64,000 nt of DNA from Pseudobutyrivibrio ruminis (GCF_015057245.1 NZ_SVET01000006.1:1-64000), one strand, 5' to 3'; shown: positions 8,901-18,577, numbered from the stretch's first letter. Program-made: numbers and translations. Notes: generated from the sequence alone by a model not told the origin.

Positions 8901-10133
8901 ATGGTAAATACAGAAAAGATTATAGAAAGAGTAATACTTGTATCAGTTAATGAAGGGGACGAGGTAGAGGCTAAGGATTCCCTTCACGAACTTGCAGAGC
9001 TTTGTGAAACCGCCGGTGCACAGGTCGTGGGAGAAATCATGCAGAATCTGGAGCGTAGAAACCCTGGCACATATGTGGGCTCTGGCAAGGTTGAGGAAAT
9101 CGCAGATTTAATCTGGGAGACAGAGGCTACAGGTATTGTTTGCGATGATGAATTAACACCAGCACAGATGCGCAATCTTGCTGATGCGCTAGATACAAAG
9201 GTCATGGATAGAACCCTTATTATCCTTGATATTTTTGCTGCCCGTGCTGGCACAGCAGAAGGAAAGATTCAGGTTGAGCTGGCACAGCTTAGATACGAGA
9301 TGACTCGATTGACTGGCTTTGGTAAAAATATGTCCCGTGTGGGTGGTACTGCAGCAGGTGGCGGTGGTGCTATCGGAACTCGTGGTCCTGGTGAGAAAAA
9401 GCTGGAGATGGATAAGCGTCTTATTGCAGGTCGCATTACTCAGCTGAAGAAAGAGTTAAATGACGTTGTAAACCATCGTGAGCTTACTCGTTCAAAGCGA
9501 CAGCGAAATGGTGTGCCTGTAGCGGCTATTGTTGGTTACACAAATGCAGGCAAATCATCACTTTTAAATAAACTTACAGATGCAAACATCCTTGAGTGGG
9601 ATGCTCTTTTTGCAACCCTTGATCCAACCACTCGTGAGCTCCTCTTGGATAATGATCAAAAGATTCTGCTCACAGACACAGTAGGATTCATCAGAAAGCT
9701 TCCTCATCATTTGGTGGATGCTTTCAAGAGTACATTGGAAGAAGCAAAGTATGCAGATTTCATTATTCATGTGGTGGATGTTAGCAATCCGCAGATGGAC
9801 CGTCAGATGGAAATCGTATATGAGACTTTGGACAAATTAGGAGTTAGCGACAAACCTGTTCTTACTATTTTTAATAAAGTAGATAAGCTTGAAGATGAGC
9901 TGGATTATCACGATTTAAGAGCTGATTATACAGTACACACTTCCATTAAGACAGGAAAAGGCTTGGATAAAGTAAGAGAAATCCTTGCTACTTTGATGCG
10001 TGGAAATAAGGAATATATTGAGCGATTAGTTCCTTACACAGAAGCTGGAAGTATTGCAAAGATTAGAGAGACAGGAGAATTGATTTCAGAGGAATATCGC
10101 GAAGACGGTATTTTTATCAAGGCTTATATCTGA
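8901..10133 (+). CDS. hflX: GTPase HflX
   Basis: 410 residues. The N-terminal HflX domain carries the typical NPGTYVGSGKVEEI and the glycine-rich GTRGPGEKKLEMDKR region, followed by a coiled-coil linker and a G domain. The P-loop is GYTNAGKSSLLNKL, then DPTTRELLL, DTVGFIRKLPHHLV (G3) and FNKVDKLE (G4). HflX binds ribosomes and splits or rescues stalled 70S particles, especially under stress. It stands alone between terminators and is likely a single-gene unit. Confidence 0.97.
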   Translation: MVNTEKIIERVILVSVNEGDEVEAKDSLHELAELCETAGAQVVGEIMQNLERRNPGTYVGSGKVEEIADLIWETEATGIVCDDELTPAQMRNLADALDTKVMDRTLIILDIFAARAGTAEGKIQVELAQLRYEMTRLTGFGKNMSRVGGTAAGGGGAIGTRGPGEKKLEMDKRLIAGRITQLKKELNDVVNHRELTRSKRQRNGVPVAAIVGYTNAGKSSLLNKLTDANILEWDALFATLDPTTRELLLDNDQKILLTDTVGFIRKLPHHLVDAFKSTLEEAKYADFIIHVVDVSNPQMDRQMEIVYETLDKLGVSDKPVLTIFNKVDKLEDELDYHDLRADYTVHTSIKTGKGLDKVREILATLMRGNKEYIERLVPYTEAGSIAKIRETGELISEEYREDGIFIKAYI

Positions 10134-10272
10134 ATTTACACAAATTTTACTTATATCATAGAAAATACTTAGACAATGGCATTCTAACATGTTATGATTA
10201 TCAAGGACTAAAAAAAGAAGGATTAAGGATTTTACTTTTCGTGAAGGAAAAGTACGGTAGAAGGAGAAAATA

Positions 10273-11892
10273 ATGACTTTAGCAGAGATACTATCACTTC
10301 TTGGTGGAGTGGGTCTATTTCTTTTCGGAATGTCGATTATGTCTACAGGCTTAAAAAACAGCTGTGGAGATAATCTTCAGGTTATTCTAGAGAAGGCTAC
10401 TACAAACAAATTTGTAGCAGTCATCGTTGGTATAGCTATGACAGTATTGGTTCAGAGTTCATCTGCAACCGATGTTATGGTTATTGGTTTTGTAAATTCA
10501 GGTATGATGGCGCTTTCACAGGCCATCGGCGTTATCTTAGGTGCCAATATCGGTACAACAATCACAGCACAGATTACAGCTTTTAATATTGCTACATTTA
10601 CACCATTCATTTTGTTTATTGGTGCAGTAATGTATCTTTTCATGAAGAGAGATATTGTTAAGCATTTAGGTTCTTTCTTTATGGGATTCGGTATGCTCTT
10701 TCAGGGTATCACAATCATGAAAGCATCCATTGCACCACTTGCAAATTCAGTAATGTTTAAAAACTTCCTTGCTGGATTAACAAATCCATTTGTAGCTCTT
10801 GTATTTGGTATTGCATTCACAGCATTACTTCAAAGCTCATCATCTGCAACAGTTATCTTCCAGACATTCGTTGTGCAGGGAATATTGGACTACAATGTAG
10901 CAGTTTACTTGATTATCGGTGCAGCCATTGGTTCAGTTACACCAAACCTTTTGGCATCCCTTACAGCAAACAGAAACGGCAAGCGATCAGCTATTTTGAA
11001 CCTTTTGTTTAATGTAATAAGAGCAATTGTAATCGTAGTTATTATAAATGTAACACCACTTCTGACATGGATTCAGTCTACATCATCTGATCCAGCCCGT
11101 CAGATAGCTAACACACATACAATCTTTGCTATTTTAGCAGTTTGTATTATCTTCCCATTCACTGATTACATTATTAAGCTTACATATATGTTTATTCCTA
11201 AGCTTCCAGAGGAAACTCGTGCAGCAGAGGACAGACAGCTTGTATTCATGACTCAGGTCAACAATGTGCCACCAAACATGGCTATTCACCAGGCACAGCT
11301 TGAGGCAGCCAGAATGGGTGCCATCGCAGCAGAAAACTTTGAAAAGGCCATCGACTGCTTCTTCGACTACTCACCTGAAAAGGTTGAGGATGTAGAGCAG
11401 CGCGAGGAAACAGTTAACATCCTCAACCACGCTATTCAGGATGCAATGGTTAAGCTTCAGACTTTGAACCTTACACCAGCCATGCTTCGCCGTATATCTG
11501 CAATCACAATTGCAGTTACAGATATCGAACGTATTTCAGATCACGCTGAAAACATCATCGAGTATGCAACTCGTATGAAGAATAAAAAGACAAAGCTTTC
11601 AAAGAAGGCAGCCAAGGAACTTAAGGAAATGGCTGACAACTCTATGGAAGAGGTTGAGCTTGCCATCGATATTTTCACTTCTGAAAACTACGAGAACCTA
11701 GACAAGATTGAAAAGCTTGAAAAGAAAGTAGATAAGCAGGAGAAGCAGCTCATCAACCACCACGTAGAGCGTCTCATGGAGAACAAATGCGAACCTGTTG
11801 CCGGTGTAATCTTCTCCGACATGGTTACCGACCTGGAGCGATGTGCTGACCACGCCATCAACATCGCCTACGCCCTGAAGGAGCACGCGTAG
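10273..11892 (+). CDS. Na+/phosphate cotransporter with PhoU domain
   Basis: 539 residues. Two inverted NaPi-II-type repeats carry the signature VQSSSATDV (about residue 60) and LQSSSSATVIF (about 190), with eight or more membrane segments up to about residue 310. A cytoplasmic PhoU-like four-helix region with EDVEQREETVN and SDHAENIIEYA follows to the C-terminus. It should import phosphate or a related anion using sodium. The start is preceded by GAAGGAGAAAATA. A hairpin TACTTTTC/GAAAAGTA lies about 20 nt upstream and may affect expression. Confidence 0.9.
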   Translation: MTLAEILSLLGGVGLFLFGMSIMSTGLKNSCGDNLQVILEKATTNKFVAVIVGIAMTVLVQSSSATDVMVIGFVNSGMMALSQAIGVILGANIGTTITAQITAFNIATFTPFILFIGAVMYLFMKRDIVKHLGSFFMGFGMLFQGITIMKASIAPLANSVMFKNFLAGLTNPFVALVFGIAFTALLQSSSSATVIFQTFVVQGILDYNVAVYLIIGAAIGSVTPNLLASLTANRNGKRSAILNLLFNVIRAIVIVVIINVTPLLTWIQSTSSDPARQIANTHTIFAILAVCIIFPFTDYIIKLTYMFIPKLPEETRAAEDRQLVFMTQVNNVPPNMAIHQAQLEAARMGAIAAENFEKAIDCFFDYSPEKVEDVEQREETVNILNHAIQDAMVKLQTLNLTPAMLRRISAITIAVTDIERISDHAENIIEYATRMKNKKTKLSKKAAKELKEMADNSMEEVELAIDIFTSENYENLDKIEKLEKKVDKQEKQLINHHVERLMENKCEPVAGVIFSDMVTDLERCADHAINIAYALKEHA

Positions 11893-11895
11893 AAT

Positions 11896-11919
11896 TCAGT
11901 AGGCTTGTAGGCGTAACAA
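11896..11919 (+). repeat. Short motif shared with the fabD leader
   Basis: TCAGTAGGCTTGTA, two variable bases, then CGTAACAA occurs here just after the Na/Pi gene and again at 24019-24042 inside the structured region upstream of fabD. 22 of 24 positions are identical. Here CTTGT and ACAAG can pair as a small hairpin. Confidence 0.6.
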
Positions 11920-11987
11920 GTTGGCGGTCCCAAAATAGGGGTTGCGCTGCGGGGGAAAGTGTAGTATATTGTACTCAATTAAATAGG

Positions 11988-12112
11988 AAATCTTCAGGGC
12001 AAGGTGCGAAAACGGTGGTTTTCAATTCCTGACCGGCGGTAAAGTCCGCGAGCCTTAGGGCCGAACTGGTGAGATTCCAGTACCGACAGTATAGTCTGGA
12101 TGAAAGAAGAAG
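11988..12112 (+). promoter_or_regulatory. FMN riboswitch (RFN element)
   Basis: All RFN landmarks are present in order: ATCTTCAGGGCAAGGTG, TCCTGACCGGCGGTAAAG, TCCGCGAGCC, GGTGAGATTCCAGTACCGAC and AGTCTGGATGAAAGAAGA. It stands upstream of ribU, so riboflavin uptake should fall when FMN is plentiful. Confidence 0.97.
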
Positions 12113-12125
12113 CGATATAGTAGTT

Positions 12126-12158
12126 AAGCCCTGAGAGTAATCTCAGGGCTATTATATT
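12126..12158 (+). terminator. Riboswitch expression-platform terminator
   Basis: Stem AAGCCCTGAGA/TCTCAGGGCT with a GTAA loop followed by ATTATATT, immediately after the FMN aptamer. This makes transcription termination the likely control mode, although the U-run is interrupted by As. Confidence 0.75.
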
Positions 12159-12224
12159 GTGCACAATTAATTTTTGGAGACTTCCTAAAGTTTAATAATA
12201 TTTTATTTTTAGGAGGATTGAATT

Positions 12225-12860
12225 ATGGATTCAACACAAATGACAGGACAAGGAGTAGGTAACAAGGTGCAGAGCAGAGTAAATGTAAGGAATATGACAG
12301 TGACAGCAATGCTTTCAGCAGCAGCTTTCGTATTGATGTTTTTAGATACTGCTATTCCTCTTATGCCAAACTTTATTAAACTTGATTTATCTGAGCTTCC
12401 AGCACTTATTGCTTCTTTTGCATTGGGACCAGTATGGGGCGTTATTGTTTGTCTTATTAAGAATCTGCTTCACTTGACAATGACACAGACAGGCGGTGTA
12501 GGTGAGCTTTCAAATTTCATTTTGGGAGCAAGCTTTGTGCTTCCAGCAGGTTTGATTTATCATAGAAAAAAGACAAAGGGGCGTGCGATTGTAGGAGCTG
12601 TTGTTGGTGCTTTGATTATGGGTGTAATTAGCTTCCCATCAAACCTTTTTATTGTTTATCCAGTGTATTACAACTTTATGTCAAAGGAAGCAATCATCGC
12701 AGCATACCAGGTAGTTGCTCCATTTGCAAAGATCAGTTCAATTGAGCAGTGCTTGTTATTCTTCAATGTACCATTTACATTTGTAAAGGGCATGATTTCA
12801 GCAATTATTACAATTTTAATTTATCAGCCACTTAGACCACTTCTTAAGGGCAATAATTAA
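12225..12860 (+). CDS. ribU: RibU, riboflavin ECF transporter S component
   Basis: 211 residues with about six membrane segments. The region MPNFIKLDLSELPALIASFALGPVWG is typical of RibU and the wider ECF S family, where the D-L-S-x-L-P-A-L stretch is strongly conserved. It captures riboflavin and needs the shared EcfAA'T energising module. AGGAGG precedes the ATG. Placement under an FMN riboswitch confirms the substrate. Confidence 0.95.
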   Translation: MDSTQMTGQGVGNKVQSRVNVRNMTVTAMLSAAAFVLMFLDTAIPLMPNFIKLDLSELPALIASFALGPVWGVIVCLIKNLLHLTMTQTGGVGELSNFILGASFVLPAGLIYHRKKTKGRAIVGAVVGALIMGVISFPSNLFIVYPVYYNFMSKEAIIAAYQVVAPFAKISSIEQCLLFFNVPFTFVKGMISAIITILIYQPLRPLLKGNN

Positions 12861-12885
12861 TAACTGAATATCGAAATAGCAATTT

Positions 12886-12934
12886 ATCCCACATTCATCG
12901 CAAATTTTGTGTAGATGATGTGGGATTTTTTTTA
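12886..12934 (+). terminator. ribU terminator
   Basis: Long stem ATCCCACAT(T)CATC with GATGATGTGGGAT followed by eight Ts, 26 bp after the ribU stop. Confidence 0.88.
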
Positions 12935-12973
12935 TACTATGAAATAAATTTATAGTAAGGAGAGTGGGGGAAT

Positions 12974-14647
12974 ATGGTTAAAGCACCAACAGATCCAGAA
13001 AAGAACAGGGGATTTTTCTTCACTATGAAGGAAAAAGAGTTTTATGGAAAGAGAACGGAGCTTTATCAGGATGCATGTAGATTGCCAAATAGTGCGGAAG
13101 TGACAGGAAACGTGCATGATAAAGAGATGCTAAAGCTTCTTGAAACAGTGGATGGTTTTAAAAAGCTTGTACATAGTATTGGTGTTTCAATTGAAATGGA
13201 GGATAAGGAGCAATCAATTGATTTTAGATTTCAATTCTATGGAAAGAAGGATCAGTATGGCGGAGGCGCAAATATTTACGCTACTATTCCAGCTGATGGT
13301 TCTGAGCAGAGGCTGTATCTAAAGGATGTGGAATGGACTGAGGATGACAATGTGCCAGGTCAGATTATTCTTACATCAGAGGATGAAAAGGCTAGAGGCT
13401 TTATTACAATGCGTCTGTATTTAAATGACGGTTTTGAGGCACCGGAGCAGGAGGAGGAATCTCCTGTAGTTGTGGATTCAAAAGAGTATAAGGATATGAT
13501 TTCAAATTCTCTAATGCAGATTGGAAATACGAAGCGCATTGGGAAACTTATTGAAAAAGCAAAAGCCGGCAAGAATGTGACAATTGCCTATATCGGCGGT
13601 TCAATCACACAGGGAGCAGGTGCAACTCCTATAAACACAGAGTGTTATGCTTATAAGTCTTTTGTAGGCTTCAAGAAGCTTCTGGGGGATGGGGATAATA
13701 TTCATTATGTAAAAGCAGGTGTTGGCGGTACTCCATCAGAGCTGGGTATGCTGAGATTTGATAGAGATGTAACTAATGATGGAAAGATAAAGCCGGACCT
13801 TGTAATTGTGGAATTTGCTGTAAATGATGAGGGGGATGAGACACAGGGCGACTGCTACGAGAGTCTTGTAAGAAAGATTCTTAAGCTTGATTATGAGCCA
13901 GCGGTGATTTTGCTGTTCTCTGTATTTGCTGATGATTTTAATCTTCAGGATAGATTAAAGCCAGTGGGAATCAGATATGAATTACCTATGGTTAGCGTGA
14001 AGGATTCTGTAGTACCTCAGTTTTATGATAGATCAAAACGTATAATTACAAAGAATCAGTTCTTCTATGACATGTTCCATCCAACAAATTTGGGACATAC
14101 TATTATGGCTGATTGCCTCATTAATCTTATGCATACCATTATAGAAAAGGCAGCTATAGACAAAGAATATAATCCTGATTTTGAAGCAAAGCCTGCTATA
14201 GGAAATTCTTTTGATAATGTAATTTTAGTTGATAAAAAAGATAATACTGATATGCTGACTATCAATCCAGGTGGATTCGTATATACGGATACAGTCCTTC
14301 AGTCCGTTGAGCGTGAACTGGATTTGGAGCTGACACCAGAATTCCCATACAACTGGATGTATGATGGCAGCAAAAATACTGATAACGTATTTACGGTAGA
14401 TGTGGAATGTAAAGCTCTCGTGGTTATTATGAAGGACACAGGAGAAGTAGATGGTGCTATTGCAAAGGCATATGTGGATGGAGAGTTTGTTAGAGACTTA
14501 GATCCATATGTAAATAGATGGTGCCACTGCAATCCATTGATACTGGTAAATCAAAAGACTACAGCGGCGCATCATGTTGAGATTCGCGTTGAATCAGATG
14601 ATATTCGAAATAAATTTACAATCCTTGGATTCGGATTAGTAAAATAG
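12974..14647 (+). CDS. SGNH/GDSL-family hydrolase with extra N- and C-terminal domains
   Basis: 557 residues. Residues about 15-160 form a beta-rich N-terminal domain I do not recognise. The SGNH core begins with block I IAYIGGSITQGAGATP (about 208), has a G-x-N-D-like block (IVEFAVNDEGDE) and ends with the block V Asp/His motif DMFHPTNLGH (about 360). A beta-rich domain of about 170 residues follows. This layout occurs in carbohydrate esterases that remove acetyl groups from plant glycans. There is no signal peptide, so it would act inside the cell on imported oligosaccharides. Substrate is inferred. Confidence 0.7.
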   Translation: MVKAPTDPEKNRGFFFTMKEKEFYGKRTELYQDACRLPNSAEVTGNVHDKEMLKLLETVDGFKKLVHSIGVSIEMEDKEQSIDFRFQFYGKKDQYGGGANIYATIPADGSEQRLYLKDVEWTEDDNVPGQIILTSEDEKARGFITMRLYLNDGFEAPEQEEESPVVVDSKEYKDMISNSLMQIGNTKRIGKLIEKAKAGKNVTIAYIGGSITQGAGATPINTECYAYKSFVGFKKLLGDGDNIHYVKAGVGGTPSELGMLRFDRDVTNDGKIKPDLVIVEFAVNDEGDETQGDCYESLVRKILKLDYEPAVILLFSVFADDFNLQDRLKPVGIRYELPMVSVKDSVVPQFYDRSKRIITKNQFFYDMFHPTNLGHTIMADCLINLMHTIIEKAAIDKEYNPDFEAKPAIGNSFDNVILVDKKDNTDMLTINPGGFVYTDTVLQSVERELDLELTPEFPYNWMYDGSKNTDNVFTVDVECKALVVIMKDTGEVDGAIAKAYVDGEFVRDLDPYVNRWCHCNPLILVNQKTTAAHHVEIRVESDDIRNKFTILGFGLVK

Positions 14648-14653
14648 TATCAG

Positions 14654-16327
14654 TTATTGAGGGGACCGGCGGTCAAAACCGGTTTCCTCATAATATTTCT
14701 TTTTATCTTCGTACATTCTTTCATCAGAAAGCTTTGCAAGTGTATCTACAGTTGCATAAGAATCTTCTCGTACAGAGGCATATCCCAAAGAAATCGAAAT
14801 TCCGTCGATATACTTTCCTCTCCAATGTGAAAGATAATGCTTTAAATTGAAAAGTCTTCTGTTTAATTCTGTCTCGTTTGCAACTAAAAGAACAGCAAAC
14901 TCATCGCCGCCCATACGGGCAATAGTACATGTGGAAGAGGTGTTGAAGGCGCGGCGCAAACATTCAGCTGTACCTATTAACAATTCGTCACCGGCATCGT
15001 GCCCTAAGGTATCGTTTGTGTATTTTAGTCGGTTTACATCTAATGCCAAATAGGTTAAATCTTTAGGTAGCTTGTGCTGTTCATAATCATCAACTATAGC
15101 ATAGAAATGGCGACGATTGCCTAGCTTTGTCATTTCATCGGTGTATGCGTAAACTTTTGCCTGGGCAAATTCTTTTTCTTCACGTACATTCAGTCCAATT
15201 CGACGGTAAATCAAGCCTACCTGAACCATAATGAAAATCATTAAATCAATGATAACAACAAGTAAGTAGTTGTAATCGATGTGATTTATATATTGAACCA
15301 GGGCGATACCGGCAAACAAAAGAAAGATAAAATTAGCAATGGCGATACCGGCACTAACGTGGGCTTTCTGCTCATCTTTTACTGTAGTGTATGAGTAGTA
15401 GCCTACCATGCCCATTACAAGCAAATCGATGGCGTGAGCTACATATACAACAGTACCCCATTCAATTGTTCCGATGGTGGCGAGAAAACAGCTTATCACG
15501 ATAGCAAGGGCGATGATGCCATCTATCATGTTATCCACTTTGCCGATTCGCATGAATAATGCTCGGGATAATTCAAAGAACATCATCGGCATAAGAATAA
15601 AGGCTATTATGTTTAATATTGAAAATCCCGTCATATGGCCCCAAATTACAAATGGAATTCGGGTTTCATTAATAATCCATTGGGCAGATATTATGGAAAA
15701 AGCACCGGCGTAGAATAATGCTTCAAATGTAAGCTTTCTAATCAGAGCAGTACGTTTAACTATATAGTATCCGGCAACTATCATTTCTAAAACACCTGTT
15801 ACCGAAAATACAACGAACAAGATTATTGAAGGAATGTTTTGCTGCATTTGACGGATGCCATATGAAGAGCGAGTGGTGATAAAACCTTCTGTTAGCTGGG
15901 AGCCGTAGAGTGAATCCTGTAAATCAATAGTTACAGATATATCGCATCCGGTATATGAATACTCCAGTGGTATCCAAATTTCCTTCTGGCCAATATTCGT
16001 CTTGTGGCCGAAAAGGAGATTATCTCTGGACTCCAGTATGACTTCTCCATCTATAGCTACTTCGAAAGAGTCATAATAAACTCGCAGAACCAGCATCTGA
16101 TCCCCATAAACTGTAGGAAGTGTATTGGTCATGGTGAATTCTTCATGATTTTCGTAAGGGAATGTAATCACTCTACCATTTACCTTCCAGTAATTACTGA
16201 AATAGACAGTATTCTCACGATATTCATATTTAACCTCGTTAGAATAGCAAAAACCGAAGCCTATGAATAATAGGAGTATTAAAGTATAAATAAATGCTAC
16301 TAGTCTTCTAATAAATGATAAATCCAT
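14654..16327 (-). CDS. Membrane diguanylate cyclase (7TM sensor plus GGDEF)
   Basis: 557 residues. An N-terminal membrane segment is followed by an outside beta-rich region (about 30-165), then about seven membrane segments (about 175-385) and a C-terminal GGDEF domain with the intact motif ARMGGDEFAVLL (473-477). The layout matches 7TM-DISM-type sensors. It should make cyclic di-GMP in response to an external cue. The residues just before GGDEF (SSTC) do not form an RxxD inhibitory site, so product feedback may be absent. The gene converges with the SGNH gene, separated by only 6 bp. Confidence 0.9.
   Translation of the reverse strand: MDLSFIRRLVAFIYTLILLLFIGFGFCYSNEVKYEYRENTVYFSNYWKVNGRVITFPYENHEEFTMTNTLPTVYGDQMLVLRVYYDSFEVAIDGEVILESRDNLLFGHKTNIGQKEIWIPLEYSYTGCDISVTIDLQDSLYGSQLTEGFITTRSSYGIRQMQQNIPSIILFVVFSVTGVLEMIVAGYYIVKRTALIRKLTFEALFYAGAFSIISAQWIINETRIPFVIWGHMTGFSILNIIAFILMPMMFFELSRALFMRIGKVDNMIDGIIALAIVISCFLATIGTIEWGTVVYVAHAIDLLVMGMVGYYSYTTVKDEQKAHVSAGIAIANFIFLLFAGIALVQYINHIDYNYLLVVIIDLMIFIMVQVGLIYRRIGLNVREEKEFAQAKVYAYTDEMTKLGNRRHFYAIVDDYEQHKLPKDLTYLALDVNRLKYTNDTLGHDAGDELLIGTAECLRRAFNTSSTCTIARMGGDEFAVLLVANETELNRRLFNLKHYLSHWRGKYIDGISISLGYASVREDSYATVDTLAKLSDERMYEDKKKYYEETGFDRRSPQ
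14659..14700 (+). terminator. Terminator for the SGNH gene inside the opposing GGDEF gene
   Basis: GAGGGGACCGG (14659-14669) pairs with CCGGTTTCCTC (14679-14689), including two G-U pairs that only work in the plus-strand RNA, followed by ATAATATTTC. The hairpin lies within the last codons of the minus-strand GGDEF gene. Confidence 0.55.
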
Positions 16328-16476
16328 AATTTCCGCTCCTTGTGGAGCATTATATCAACAAATATAGAACTTTTAATGAACATGTTGTGAAAAATCCCAT
16401 AATGCAAAATCTTTATTTTATAATAGCGTTAAATGGTAACTGTGTAATATTCTACAGTTCAAAGCGGAGGTAAAAG

Positions 16477-18168
16477 ATGGAGGCTAAAAAAGGATCAAAA
16501 AGAGACAAGACAACAATTGCTGGGCAACTCGGTATTTTTTCTGGATTTACAATCCAAATGTTCTTACTTGTAACTGTTATTATGCTGATATTCTTTGGCT
16601 TGGTATTTGCAAATATCTATAGCTTCTATAATGTCCAGTTTGTAACAGAGACATACCAGATGGAAATTAGAAAAGATGTCCAGACAATTAACAAGAGACT
16701 TCTTTTTGCACTTGCTTCTAACGATTCAGAAGTTACTGCAGCGCAGAAGGAAGATTTGGAAGGAAGATTTCCAAAGATTGAAGGTTATTTCTCTACAATA
16801 TCTGCAAATTTAAATAACGAAGAGCTGGGAAATCGTCTTACAACTAACTGGCAAGCGTTTGAAGATGCATCATATGAGATGCTTGATTTGGTGGAAGCAG
16901 GCGATACTGCTGGTGCATTGGAATATTATAATTCCACATTGAATGAAGTTTCAGAAACTCTTGCTGATTCACTTGATGAAACAGGAGAACTTGCAGAAAA
17001 TGCAGCAGCAGGAAAGTATAAAGCTATTCTCTTTATCATTGTTGCTGGGGTAGTTGTTCTTGTAGGAGGACTTATAGTTGTAAGTTCAATCAGTAAGAAG
17101 AAGGCTGATACGCTTATTAAAACAATTGAAAATGATTTGGCTGTACTTGCGAAGGCTACTGAGGAAATCGCAGAAGGTAATGTACATGTAGAAATTGATT
17201 ATGAAGCTGATAATGAAATTGGCAAGGTTGTTAATGAATTGAGAACAGCTGTAGATTCTTTGTCATTCTATATTGATGAAATCGGAAACAAGATGTCTAC
17301 AATGGCAAACGGCAATTTCAATATTAGCTTTGAAAAGAATTTCGATGGTGATTTCAGAGCAATTCAGACAGCAATTGAATCCTTCTCACAGCAGATTTCA
17401 GATTCTATGACAGAGATTATGGAAGTATCTGATATGGTATCTGATGGAGCAAATCAGATAGCGGGAGCTGGACAGAACCTTGCAGATACAGTTACATCTC
17501 AGGCAAATATCGTAGAAGATTTGTCTGTTACTGTTAACAATATTACAGATCAGATTTCAAGCAATTCAACAGATGCAACACAGATTTCCAAGGAAGTTGA
17601 AGTGGTTGCACAGAATATCGTTGAAGGAAACCAGAGAATGCAGGATGTTGTTAATGCTATGGATGCAATTTCAGCATCTTCTCAGGAGATTTCAAAGATT
17701 ATCGATACAATCAATGCTATCGCCGATCAGACAAACCTTCTTTCTCTTAATGCTTCTATTGAGGCTGCAAGAGCAGGTGAGGCTGGTAAGGGATTTGCAG
17801 TAGTTGCTACAGAGGTTTCTCAGCTTGCAGGTCAGACTGTAGAAGCTGCTCAAAATACTGCAGGCCTTATTAATGCATCACTTCAGAGTGTCCAGGAAGG
17901 TATTGCTATTGCCAATGATACAGCTGAGAAATTAAATGGTATGGTTTCTCAGGTTCAGGGAATTGCAGATAAGGTGAAGACAATTGCAGAGGCATCAAAT
18001 TCACAGGCTGCTTCTGTAAAGGAAATGTCTGCAAATATTAGTGAGATTTCATCAGTTGGCCAGAACAATGCTGCTACATCTGAAGAATCACTTGCACTTA
18101 GCTACGAAATGAATGAACACGCTGATTCATTAAAGGGATTAGTTGAACGCTTTGAACTTAAAAAATAA
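16477..18168 (+). CDS. Methyl-accepting chemotaxis protein
   Basis: 563 residues. Membrane segment near 30-50, an extracellular four-helix-type sensing domain to about 185, a second membrane segment (about 186-206), a HAMP region, then a long signalling coiled coil. The hairpin tip is DQTNLLSLNASIEAARAGEAGKGFAVVATEV, the most conserved stretch of the family. It should relay a chemical cue to CheA/CheW. The ligand cannot be read from sequence. It stands alone, divergent from the GGDEF gene, with its own terminator. Confidence 0.95.
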   Translation: MEAKKGSKRDKTTIAGQLGIFSGFTIQMFLLVTVIMLIFFGLVFANIYSFYNVQFVTETYQMEIRKDVQTINKRLLFALASNDSEVTAAQKEDLEGRFPKIEGYFSTISANLNNEELGNRLTTNWQAFEDASYEMLDLVEAGDTAGALEYYNSTLNEVSETLADSLDETGELAENAAAGKYKAILFIIVAGVVVLVGGLIVVSSISKKKADTLIKTIENDLAVLAKATEEIAEGNVHVEIDYEADNEIGKVVNELRTAVDSLSFYIDEIGNKMSTMANGNFNISFEKNFDGDFRAIQTAIESFSQQISDSMTEIMEVSDMVSDGANQIAGAGQNLADTVTSQANIVEDLSVTVNNITDQISSNSTDATQISKEVEVVAQNIVEGNQRMQDVVNAMDAISASSQEISKIIDTINAIADQTNLLSLNASIEAARAGEAGKGFAVVATEVSQLAGQTVEAAQNTAGLINASLQSVQEGIAIANDTAEKLNGMVSQVQGIADKVKTIAEASNSQAASVKEMSANISEISSVGQNNAATSEESLALSYEMNEHADSLKGLVERFELKK

Positions 18169-18186
18169 ATAGAAATTTAAATTATC

Positions 18187-18224
18187 AAGGACGCCTTGTA
18201 AAAACAGGGCGTCCTTATTTTTTT
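18187..18224 (+). terminator. Chemoreceptor gene terminator
   Basis: Stem AAGGACGCC/GGCGTCCTT plus T-rich tail, 18 bp after the stop. Confidence 0.88.
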
Positions 18225-18259
18225 GAGAAAAATTATCTAAAAGATTTTATAGAATCTTG

Positions 18260-18324
18260 TTGACTTCTAAATTTTTTTAGTTATTATAGGTGGTGGTTAA
18301 GATAAAATATTTTAACTAATTAAA
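18260..18324 (+). promoter_or_regulatory. fab operon promoter and possible regulator site
   Basis: TTGACT (18260-18265) and TATTAT (18282-18287) form a promoter with a 16-bp spacer. Downstream, TTTAA-CTAA-TTAAA (18311-18324) is an inverted repeat suited to a small dimeric regulator such as the MarR-type protein encoded at 27457. The link is inference. Confidence 0.5.
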
Positions 18325-18350
18325 TCGAGATAAAAGAAAAGGAGAATATT

Positions 18351-18575
18351 ATGTTCGAAACAGTAAAGGAAGTAATTATTGATACACTTAGCTGTGCAGC
18401 AGAGAAAGTTACAATGGAGGCAAATCTTTTTGATGATCTTGGTGCTGACTCCCTTGATGCAGTAGAGCTTTCCCTTGCAGTTGAAGAAAAAACGGGTATC
18501 ACAATTGATGAGGATGCAATGGCTGAAATTAAGACAGTTGCAGATATCGTAAATTACTTAGAGGCACATAAATAA
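18351..18575 (+). CDS. acpP: Acyl carrier protein
   Basis: 74 residues, acidic, with the phosphopantetheine site GADSLDAVEL; Ser34 carries the arm. It holds growing acyl chains for every Fab enzyme encoded downstream. It is the first gene of the operon and has a strong AAAAGGAG site. The accB start follows 2 bp after its stop. Confidence 0.97.
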   Translation: MFETVKEVIIDTLSCAAEKVTMEANLFDDLGADSLDAVELSLAVEEKTGITIDEDAMAEIKTVADIVNYLEAHK

Positions 18576-18577
18576 TC

